From the NCBI GenBank assembly GCA_016218925.1, contig JACRCR010000232.1, positions 1 through 48,474 on the forward strand: a stretch of DNA of 48,474 nt, written 5' to 3'. The translations under genes and the position numbers were made by a program. Position 1 is the first letter of the stretch. The number at the start of each line of letters is the position of its first letter. Under the pieces are notes generated by a model, which saw nothing but the letters and a program-made list of their open reading frames with translations, had not been told where the DNA came from and did no database searches. Source of the stretch: Deltaproteobacteria bacterium (GTDB lineage Bacteria > Desulfobacterota > Binatia > UBA1149 > CAITLU01). Of the stretch, positions 26,447 to 33,156 are shown piece after piece.

Positions 26447-26815
26447 GTCAGAGAATCAACGGGTAGCCCGGCGAAGCTCGCGGTCCGTGCGGAGGCAACC
26501 GGCCGCCGGCACCGACACGGCGCGCCGCAGCTGGCAGGCCGGCGGTGTGTAGCTGAGCTAACATTCGATCGGTCGAGCCTCGGACGTTTCTACTTTGCGG
26601 CTGCACGGGAGCGTACGCGAAACTCCGTCTTCTCGTCATGCTCCGCAGATCACGCTCCGACTGAAGAGGAATCGCCTTGCCGCGTGAACTCATGGCGTGC
26701 TATGCGCCGCACACGAAGCTGCGACACGAAGCGGCTTGCGCCCGAGCAATCGGGAAGAGACCAGGAGGGGCTTGATCGGGAGACATCAACACACAACGTG
26801 GGAGGAATACGAGCC
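26447..26815. other. Intergenic region before the secreted protein
   Basis: 369 bp with no gene I can support; the frames through it lack ribosome sites and family features. It presumably carries the promoter for the gene at 26816. The stretch 26550-26720 is less GC-rich than the surrounding genes, but no clear -35/-10 pair stands out. Confidence 0.4.
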
Positions 26816-27424
26816 ATGCAACGAAGAATTCCGATCGCTGTTTTCGCTGCGCTTTTGTCAACTGGATTACTCGTCGGCGTACAAGCGGACGTCGCAGGGG
26901 CCGTGACCTTGACCGGCGCCATCACCTGCGATCTCAACCCCGGCACCCTCGAGTTCAACACGCCTCTGCAGTACTCGAATACGGTAAACTCACTCGGGAC
27001 CCTCACGGCCACGCTTACCGGCTGCTCCGGGGACACGATCCAGTCCGGCGTGACGATCACCGGGGCAATCATGATACTCAAGGTCCGCGCTGTTCCCGGC
27101 AACTGTTCCGTGCCACCGCTGCAGATCAAGGGAAAGGTCAAGTACACGACGACCGGTGGAACCGCTACGCCCACCAGAGTGTGGATTTCCGGCGGGTCCG
27201 CGAGCGTCACGGCGGACGTTCTGACGGTAACCTACTCGGGCGCGAGTTTCCCGTTCTACACATACGGTTCGTTCGGTCTGGTCCCGGCGATGAGCTCGTC
27301 CATGACGCTCATTCCCGACGACCTCTTCGCTGCGCTCGGCGCGGAGTGCGGTGGTTCCGGGATCGCGACGGTGGATTTCACCGGCGTGAATGGCAGTTCC
27401 ACGATCACGCTCAGCGACCAGTAG
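26816..27424 (+). CDS. Secreted protein of unknown function with four cysteines
   Basis: A 202-residue exported protein. MQRRIPIAVFAALLSTGLLVG is a clear signal sequence, probably cleaved after DVAGA. The mature part is Thr/Ser/Gly-rich and beta-prone, with four cysteines (in ITCDL, TGCSG, GNCSV and ECGGSG) that could form two disulfides. No family is recognised; the composition resembles small secreted beta-sandwich proteins of actinobacteria and deltaproteobacteria. GGAGGA lies ten bases before the ATG at 26816, which sets the start over the longer frame from 26684. Codon use looks less GC-extreme than its neighbours. Confidence 0.75.
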   Translation: MQRRIPIAVFAALLSTGLLVGVQADVAGAVTLTGAITCDLNPGTLEFNTPLQYSNTVNSLGTLTATLTGCSGDTIQSGVTITGAIMILKVRAVPGNCSVPPLQIKGKVKYTTTGGTATPTRVWISGGSASVTADVLTVTYSGASFPFYTYGSFGLVPAMSSSMTLIPDDLFAALGAECGGSGIATVDFTGVNGSSTITLSDQ

Positions 27425-27532
27425 GCCTCGACGAGCGTAAACGTCGTTACGAGGACGGGACGGCCGCACGCCGTGTGTATGGCTTCCGGTGTGGCCGTTC
27501 CGTCGCACGCTGCCCGATCCGGACGGAGATCT
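27425..27532. terminator. Hairpins in the convergent gap
   Basis: Between the convergent secreted-protein and GT4 genes lie two hairpins: CCTCG-ACGA paired with TCGT-(ta)-CGAGG at about 27427-27454, and an 11-of-13-bp stem between 27457-27469 and 27489-27501. No T-run follows. A bidirectional terminator role is inferred. Confidence 0.45.
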
Positions 27533-28720
27533 TCATCTTCCGGCGACTATCTTCTCGTAGTACGCGACCGTTCGATCCACCATGAGATCGACCGAGTATC
27601 CGGCGACGGTCGCCAGTCCGGCCTTCACCAGCCGCTTTCGCGTCGCGCCATCGGCCGCGAGCTGCTCCATTCGTCTCGCAAGCTCATGGACGTCTCCGGG
27701 CGCGACGACGAAACCGTTCACGTCGTCTCGGATCAACTCGAGCGTGCCACCGACCGCGCCGCCGATCACGGGAATTCCCTTTGCCATCGCTTCGAGGAAC
27801 ACGATCCCGAAACCTTCTACCAGCGACGGCATCACGAACATGTCGGCCTCTAGCCGCCGCACGCGAGCGTTTGGGGCTTGGCCGTGGAACACTGTCGAGC
27901 TTGCGATCCCGAGGCTCTCCGACAACTGTCGCGCGACGCGCTCTTTGGGATCCGCACCGAACACGTGAACGATGATTCCTGGCCGCGTGCGCCTGAGAAG
28001 CGCCGCCGCTCGAAGCAGGTGCGGCAGTCCTTTACGTTGATAGTTGGCGCCGACGAAGAGCACCGACGGATCGCCGTCCAGCTCCTCGATCTTCGAGGCG
28101 CCGCTCGCGATTCCGTAGTTGATGACCGCCAGCTTGTCCGCTGGCACGCCGTAGCGTTCGATGAGAACCCGCTCGACGTAGCGCGAATTGGCGACGACGC
28201 CGTCGAGCCTTGCCAGCGCCATCGGCTCGACTGCCTTCATGAACTGGTAATACGGATAACGTAGCGGCCAGTCGCTGTAGTTCTGCGCGAAGTAGACCGG
28301 ATTGGCAGGACTCGTGGCAGCGTAGTAGTCGTTCATCGTGCCGACGCACTTGCCGAATCTCGGCGCGAACAGCGCCTCGCGCGCATCGGCGAAGTGAACC
28401 AGATCGAATTGCCCGGCGCCGATTTCCCTCAGCATTCGTCCGAAAGCGTACGCGAGCGGCATCCAGTAGTTTACGCTCCTGGCCCAGCGGCCGAGCTCGA
28501 CGACCACCGTTCTAGCGCCGACACAATCGGCCGCGGAGGCAGGGCACATCACGGTCGCGTCGATGCCGCGTTCGATCAGTCCTTCGACGAGGTTGGTCGC
28601 GTAGGTGCCGAGGCCGCTCCACCTGTGGCCGATCTGTTGCGCGGCGACGAGAATCCTCACCCGACGTTTCCCTCGTACGCCTTGCGACGCGGTCCGATAG
28701 TACTCGTCTTGGGGGATCAT
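27533..28720 (-). CDS. GT4-family glycosyltransferase
   Basis: A 395-residue GT-B fold glycosyltransferase. The N-terminal domain begins with VRILVAAQQIGHRWSGLGTY (Gly-rich acceptor loop). The C-terminal nucleotide-sugar domain has VLFVGANYQRKGLPHLLRA and the EX7E motif in PSLVEGFGIVFLEAM, followed by GTLELIRDDVNGFVV. Such enzymes build polysaccharides, LPS or glycolipids from UDP- or GDP-sugars. No other polysaccharide genes lie next to it. The ATG at 28720 is used; the first ~18 residues are variable, so the true start could be the GTG near VRILVAA. Confidence 0.92.
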   Translation of the reverse strand: MIPQDEYYRTASQGVRGKRRVRILVAAQQIGHRWSGLGTYATNLVEGLIERGIDATVMCPASAADCVGARTVVVELGRWARSVNYWMPLAYAFGRMLREIGAGQFDLVHFADAREALFAPRFGKCVGTMNDYYAATSPANPVYFAQNYSDWPLRYPYYQFMKAVEPMALARLDGVVANSRYVERVLIERYGVPADKLAVINYGIASGASKIEELDGDPSVLFVGANYQRKGLPHLLRAAALLRRTRPGIIVHVFGADPKERVARQLSESLGIASSTVFHGQAPNARVRRLEADMFVMPSLVEGFGIVFLEAMAKGIPVIGGAVGGTLELIRDDVNGFVVAPGDVHELARRMEQLAADGATRKRLVKAGLATVAGYSVDLMVDRTVAYYEKIVAGR

Positions 28721-28892
28721 CTATAGCGTCGGCCGCGGCCGGCAGGCGTGGTCGTCAGAGCGGGGGCCGGCGTCGGTGTTGGGCAACGCCGACGGTGCGA
28801 GGACGTAGCGGGTTCACGCCTGCGGCGGGCGAGAGGGCGCGATCAGTTTGGCCTCGACGCTCAGGGTCTGCCGAGGCTGTTGCTGGCCCGGG

Positions 28893-29351
28893 CTATCGGT
28901 CCGGTAGACACACGCGCGTTACCTTGGGCCGGTCGGCTCTGCGCTGGCCGAACGTGTCTTCGACGACGACGGAGTTACCAAGATAGTAGTTGCCTTCGCC
29001 GTTCATGCAGCGAATCCGGTAACAGGTGTATTCCGCCTGAAGCGCCGGGCCGCGGTACCCTTCGTCAGGTGCCGTGGTGTCGTAGAAAACGGCTTCGACG
29101 GGAACGCAGTGCTCGACCGCTTTGACCTGCATGTTGCACCAGGTCATCTCGCCGTAGATTTCCGACACCGGCGCAAATGACGCGACGTAGGCGTTGGCCG
29201 CGTAGCTGTCCTTCACCGCTGCGCAGATCAGCGAGTCCTCGTTGGTGGCCGCGATGGCGTCTGCCGCGCACATGGCAGCGAGGCAGAAGGCGAGGAACGC
29301 GGCGGCAGGGAACCCGCCGCACCTGGCTTGGGGGTAGTGGCTTTGCCTCAT
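28893..29351 (-). CDS. Small secreted Cys-containing protein, unknown
   Basis: A 152-residue exported protein. The signal peptide (FPAAAFLAFCLAAMCAADAIA, cleaved near AIAA) is followed by a 115-residue domain with several cysteines: LICAAV, TWCNMQ, EHCVPV, TCYRIRC and RVCLP. Six or so cysteines suggest disulfides in the periplasm or outside. No family is recognised. GGAG lies before the ATG at 29351. A perfect 20-bp palindrome lies 110 bp upstream and is the likeliest regulatory site for it. Confidence 0.7.
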   Translation of the reverse strand: MRQSHYPQARCGGFPAAAFLAFCLAAMCAADAIAATNEDSLICAAVKDSYAANAYVASFAPVSEIYGEMTWCNMQVKAVEHCVPVEAVFYDTTAPDEGYRGPALQAEYTCYRIRCMNGEGNYYLGNSVVVEDTFGQRRADRPKVTRVCLPDR

Positions 29352-29460
29352 GGTACTGCTCCTCTTCGCGTCGGCCCGCCGCCTGTCTTCCGGGGGCCGG
29401 TTGGGCACGGTGCGCGGTCGCAAAGGGGGCCGGGGGAGGGGGACCCGCGCCGGTGCCGAA

Positions 29461-29480
29461 ACTAACAAACGTTTGTTAGT
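29461..29480. promoter_or_regulatory. Perfect 20-bp palindrome, TetR-type operator candidate
   Basis: ACTAACAAACGTTTGTTAGT is a perfect, uninterrupted 20-bp palindrome and conspicuously AT-rich in this GC-rich DNA. It lies 110 bp upstream of the small secreted protein gene, in a gap without a convincing gene. Its size and CAAACGTTTG core resemble operators of TetR-family regulators of lipid metabolism. The cognate regulator is not known. The 8-mer ACAAACGT also occurs in the inverted repeat upstream of the TetR gene at 36083. Confidence 0.7.
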
Positions 29481-29607
29481 ACCACGTGGCGCGATGGCTG
29501 CAAACGGATTTCGTTTGGAAAATGCGGAAAAGAGCGGCACCGTCGGCCGGGCTCTCCTTCTTCCGGTTCGCCCGAGGCAAGACGGCGGCGGGCTGGGCGA
29601 GCTGGAC

Positions 29608-29835
29608 CTACCGCCCGGCGGTGGCCGCAGCGGGCGGGCGCGACCCTTCCGATGGCGCGCTCGCACTCCCGATCCTCACGCCGCGAGCCTCGGCTGCGCG
29701 CGGCGCTTTGGCGGCAAAATCCTTCGCGCCGTCGAGCCAGCGGAGCCGCTCGACAGGGCTGGTGGCCAGCCACACGAGGAGTTGGGCCTCCTCGTGTTCG
29801 CGCCATCCGCCGGGCTGCTCGCTATGGTCGCCCAC
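29608..29835 (-). CDS. Small hypothetical protein (75 aa)
   Basis: A 75-residue frame starting with GTG, 15 bp downstream of the VOC gene on the same strand. The segment LVWLATSPVERLRWLDGAKDFA looks like a genuine amphipathic helical motif of the kind seen in many short hypothetical or antitoxin-like proteins (xTPxERLxWLxxAxxFA). The tail is Pro/Ala/Arg-rich and may be non-native sequence. No ribosome site is obvious. It is kept with moderate doubt because the motif is hard to explain as a shadow frame. Confidence 0.45.
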   Translation of the reverse strand: MGDHSEQPGGWREHEEAQLLVWLATSPVERLRWLDGAKDFAAKAPRAAEARGVRIGSASAPSEGSRPPAAATAGR

Positions 29836-29850
29836 GGCGTAGGCGATCCG

Positions 29851-30267
29851 TCAGCCCGGGAACACCAAAGGGTAGCTCGACGCGCCGACGCGGCGGCCGT
29901 CGGGGTCACGCAGGTAGACGGTGTGTTCGGTCTCGCCGTCCAGGCAGCCGCGGCGCTCGGCCCGGGCGCGAATCGCGGCTTTGCGCTCCGGCGTGGCCGC
30001 AAGCGCGAACATCTCCATGCTGCCCGCGCAGATCGCGGGTTCGCTCGGGTCGCGCTTCTCGATCATCAGCACCGAGCCTTCGCCGATGGAGAGCCAGATC
30101 GACGTGGTATTCGAGTCGCGAACAATCTCGAGACCGAAGACCTCCGAGTAGAACGCCGCGAGCGCGGCGACGTCATCGGTGCGTAGCGCGACGTGGTGAA
30201 CGCGTCCGGCGCCGGCAGCCGGCGGCCGATCGCCGGGCTTCGCGCAGGCAGGATCGTCACCTCCCAT
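29851..30267 (-). CDS. VOC-family (glyoxalase-fold) protein
   Basis: A 138-residue single-module vicinal-oxygen-chelate protein: VHHVALRTDDVAALAAFYSEVFGLE at residues 23-47, the central LMIEKRD strand, and TEHTVYLRDPDGRRVGASSYP at the end. His24 and His25 are candidate metal ligands; the usual final Glu is replaced by Ala or Ser, so metal binding may be partial. The ATG lies inside the end of the upstream class III aminotransferase gene (11-bp overlap), pointing to a two-gene operon. Substrate unknown. Confidence 0.85.
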   Translation of the reverse strand: MGGDDPACAKPGDRPPAAGAGRVHHVALRTDDVAALAAFYSEVFGLEIVRDSNTTSIWLSIGEGSVLMIEKRDPSEPAICAGSMEMFALAATPERKAAIRARAERRGCLDGETEHTVYLRDPDGRRVGASSYPLVFPG

Positions 30268-31693
30268 ACATGTTGGTGAGGACCTCGTCCCACGCCTGGA
30301 TCAGTTTGTCGCAATCGTCCACCGTTGTGTCGGGGCCGGTCAGGATCATGTTGACGATCGGGATCAGCAGCAGCCCGCGGTTGAGGCAGTAGTACAGCCA
30401 GTACTCGCGGTAGCCGCCGAAGCCGACACCTTTGGCGGCCGACAGAGCGTCGTGGGCCACCTCGGGCATGAAGCTGACGTTCAGGCGTGCGCCGATGGCG
30501 TCGATGCGAAACGGCGCGCGGTGTTTCTCGATGACCGCGCGCATGCCGCGCGCCAGATGGTCCATCGACGCGAACATCTTCGCGAAGGTCTTGTCGGTAT
30601 AGTTGTATTCGAGCGACAGGCGCAGCGCGCGCAGGCACAGCATGTTCGCCGAGTTGGTGGTGCCCTGGCCCGTCAGGCCGCAGATTCCCCACGGCGCGAA
30701 TCCGTCGAGCAGGCCCTGCCACTTTCTGGCCAGTTCCTCGGTGAGTCCGAATACGCCCACCGGTAGTCCCGCGCCGACGCTCTTGCCCGACACCCAGATG
30801 TCCGGCTGCAATCCCCACAGGCGCGTCAGACCACCAGGTCCGGCGGTCTGGGTGTGGGTCTCGTCGATCAGCAGAAGGGTGCCGTACTGCGTGCAAAGCT
30901 CCCGCAATGCTTTGTGCCAGCCTTCCTGCGGCATCGTGAAGCCGCCGTCGGTCAGGTGGGGCTCGGTCAGCAGCACCGCGACGTCGCGGTCTTTGAGCGC
31001 GTTCTCGACGCCCTCGAGGTCGTTGAACTCGGCGATCTTGGTGGCCGCTGCGGCGTCTTCGCCGGGCCGGAAATGAGCCCAACGGTATTCGACCTGGCCC
31101 GGACGCGGCATCCACTTCAGCGTGTCGTCGACGGTGCCATGATACCCGGTGTTGAACATCAGCAGCTTGGAGCGGCCGGTGACGCTGCGCGCCAGATTGA
31201 TCGCCATGCGATTGGAATCCGACGCCGACAGCGTCACGTACCAGTAGGGCAGACCCACCCGCTCGGCGAGCAGTTCGCTGATCACGATCGCGTCTTCGGT
31301 CGGGGCCAGCGACGTGACGCCTCGGTTCAGGATCTGGTCGGCGATGCCGCGCGTGACTTCGTTGTCGGGGGAGTGCCCGAAGATCGACGGCGTGTCGCCG
31401 AAATGAAAATCGATGTACTCGTTGCCGTCCACGTCCCACAGCCGATTGCCCTTGGCGCGGTCGACGTAGAAGGTGTACGGCAGCAACCAGTCCGCCTGCC
31501 AGGTGCACGGCACTCCCTTGACCATGTGCTTCTGCGCGCGCTGAAACAGCGCAAAGCTCTTCGGCGTGCGCTTCTGATACAGTTCGAGTTCCGCGGCGAT
31601 CAGCGGCATCACGCGTCCCAGATCGATGCCCTCGTGGGAGGGAGTCAGAGCCGAGTAGTCGTCGTAGATCAGGTCGGTCTTGGTCGTGGTCAT
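30257..31693 (-). CDS. Class III PLP-dependent aminotransferase / aminomutase
   Basis: A 478-residue fold-type I PLP enzyme of class III. PLP contacts are Asp277 in LLLIDETHT and Lys304 in VSGKSVGAGLP. The N-terminal part has the GNRLWDVDGNEYIDFHFGD block, which resembles glutamate-1-semialdehyde aminomutase and beta-amino-acid transaminases. The substrate loop that is usually SGTEA or SGSEAN reads SASDSN here, an unusual change. Gly-rich QGTTNSANML follows near 367. No hem gene is nearby, so a role in tetrapyrrole synthesis is not supported. It is followed by an overlapping VOC gene, and a strong hairpin lies 70 bp upstream of the start. Confidence 0.88.
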   Translation of the reverse strand: MTTTKTDLIYDDYSALTPSHEGIDLGRVMPLIAAELELYQKRTPKSFALFQRAQKHMVKGVPCTWQADWLLPYTFYVDRAKGNRLWDVDGNEYIDFHFGDTPSIFGHSPDNEVTRGIADQILNRGVTSLAPTEDAIVISELLAERVGLPYWYVTLSASDSNRMAINLARSVTGRSKLLMFNTGYHGTVDDTLKWMPRPGQVEYRWAHFRPGEDAAAATKIAEFNDLEGVENALKDRDVAVLLTEPHLTDGGFTMPQEGWHKALRELCTQYGTLLLIDETHTQTAGPGGLTRLWGLQPDIWVSGKSVGAGLPVGVFGLTEELARKWQGLLDGFAPWGICGLTGQGTTNSANMLCLRALRLSLEYNYTDKTFAKMFASMDHLARGMRAVIEKHRAPFRIDAIGARLNVSFMPEVAHDALSAAKGVGFGGYREYWLYYCLNRGLLLIPIVNMILTGPDTTVDDCDKLIQAWDEVLTNMYGR

Positions 31694-31764
31694 CGTTTCG
31701 CTGACTCCTGTCTGCTGAGCTGCGCGCTGCGATCGTCCTGAACGGCGGCCGTCGTTCGAGCCGA

Positions 31765-31796
31765 CGCCGGCAGCCCGGAGGTCCGGGCTGCCGGCG
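31765..31796. repeat. Near-perfect 32-nt hairpin in a divergent gap
   Basis: CGCCGGCAGCCCGGA pairs perfectly with TCCGGGCTGCCGGCG around a GG centre, a 15-bp stem. It lies 72 bp upstream of the class III aminotransferase start and 125 bp upstream of the NamZ-like gene, between divergent genes. No T-run is on either side. It could be a 5'-leader structure, a dyad operator or a REP-like element. Confidence 0.6.
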
Positions 31797-31920
31797 CGAA
31801 CTCCCGTTATCCGGTTATCGCGTCGATCGCGACCGATCGCGCGGGTGGACGCTTCGACGAGCGAAGCCGGCGGCCCGCGGCGCTGGCGACCTGAGCGCGG
31901 TTTCCGGCTACGATGCGCGA

Positions 31921-33093
31921 ATGCGCACCGGACTGGAACGCCTTCTCGACGACCCGCGACGTTTCCTCGGCCCTGCCCGCGTCGGGCTGGTCGCCAATCC
32001 GACCACGGTGGATCGGCGTCTGCGCCATGGGGCCGATCTGCTCCACGCCCGCGACGGCGTCGACCTTCGCATCCTGTTTGGACCCGAGCACGGCATCCGT
32101 GGCAGCGCCCAGGACATGATCGGCATGACCGGCGCTCGCGATCCGGTCACCGGTCTTCCCGAAGTCAGCCTGTACGGCGCGACGTTCGAGTCGCTGTCGC
32201 CGACTCCCGAGCAACTTTCGGGCATCGATGTGCTGGTGTTCGACGTGCAGGACGTGGGCGCGCGCTACTACACCTACGCGGCGACGATGGCGCTGTGCAT
32301 GCAGGCGGCGGCAACCGCAGGCGTGAAGGTGGTAGTACTGGACCGGCCCAATCCGATCGGCGGGGTCCAGGTGGAAGGCGGCGGCCTGGAGCCGGGGCTC
32401 GAGAATTTCTGCGCGCTGTACCCGGTGCCTCAGCGCCACGCGATGACGGTCGGCGAACTGGCGCGCCTGTACAACACGACGTTCGCGATCGGCTGCGAAC
32501 TCGACGTCATTGCCTGCGACGGTTGGCGCCGCGCGCTCTACTTCGACGAGACGGATCTTCCGTGGGTGATTCCGTCGCCGAACATGCCGACGCTCGATAC
32601 CGCGGTGGTCTATCCGGGGATGTGCCTTCTGGAAGGCACCAACCTTTCGGAGGGACGCGGCACCACGCGACCGTTCGAATTGTTCGGCGCGCCGTTCGTC
32701 GACGGGACGGCCCTGGCTGCGCAGTTGGAGCGCGAGGAGCTACCGGGAGCTGCGCTGCGCCCGTGCACGATCGAACCGACCTTTCAGAAGCACGCCGGCA
32801 AGCTGTGCGGCGCCGTGCAACTGCACGTCACCGAGCGCACCGTCTTCGATTCGTACCGCACCGGTCTGGCCGTGCTGGTTGCCGTCAGAAAGCTGTGGCC
32901 CGAGCACTTCGCGTGGAGGACCGAGGTCTACGAGTTTCGCGATGACGTGCCGGCGATCGATCTGCTGACCGGCAAACCGGCAGTGCGCGAAGCCATCGAC
33001 GCGGGCCGCTCCCTGGACGAGGTCGTCGAACTCGCCTGCGGTGGAACCGATGCCTACGACGCCGGCCGCGAGGCGGCGCTGCTGTACGAGTGA
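31921..33093 (+). CDS. DUF1343 / NamZ-type exo-beta-N-acetylmuramidase homologue
   Basis: A 390-residue protein matching DUF1343 over its length. Blocks include RVGLVANPTTVD, LFGPEHGIRG, the acidic VLVFDVQDVGARYYTY motif, VLDRPNPIGG and the EGTNLSEGRGTTRPFE signature. The founding member, B. subtilis NamZ, removes N-acetylmuramic acid from the non-reducing end of cell-wall fragments. No signal peptide is visible with the ATG at 31921, so this copy would act on recycled muropeptides inside the cell. It is divergent from the class III aminotransferase operon. Confidence 0.9.
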   Translation: MRTGLERLLDDPRRFLGPARVGLVANPTTVDRRLRHGADLLHARDGVDLRILFGPEHGIRGSAQDMIGMTGARDPVTGLPEVSLYGATFESLSPTPEQLSGIDVLVFDVQDVGARYYTYAATMALCMQAAATAGVKVVVLDRPNPIGGVQVEGGGLEPGLENFCALYPVPQRHAMTVGELARLYNTTFAIGCELDVIACDGWRRALYFDETDLPWVIPSPNMPTLDTAVVYPGMCLLEGTNLSEGRGTTRPFELFGAPFVDGTALAAQLEREELPGAALRPCTIEPTFQKHAGKLCGAVQLHVTERTVFDSYRTGLAVLVAVRKLWPEHFAWRTEVYEFRDDVPAIDLLTGKPAVREAIDAGRSLDEVVELACGGTDAYDAGREAALLYE

Positions 33094-33156
33094 GCGTGCC
33101 GCAGCGCCGCGCTCCGCTACTGCGCGCGACGCCGTACCGCCACGGTCGGCCCGCAA

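Noticed and set aside
30257-31693. hemL (glutamate-1-semialdehyde aminomutase)
   Set aside because: The fold matches, but the cofactor loop is different, the length is greater and no tetrapyrrole gene is nearby.
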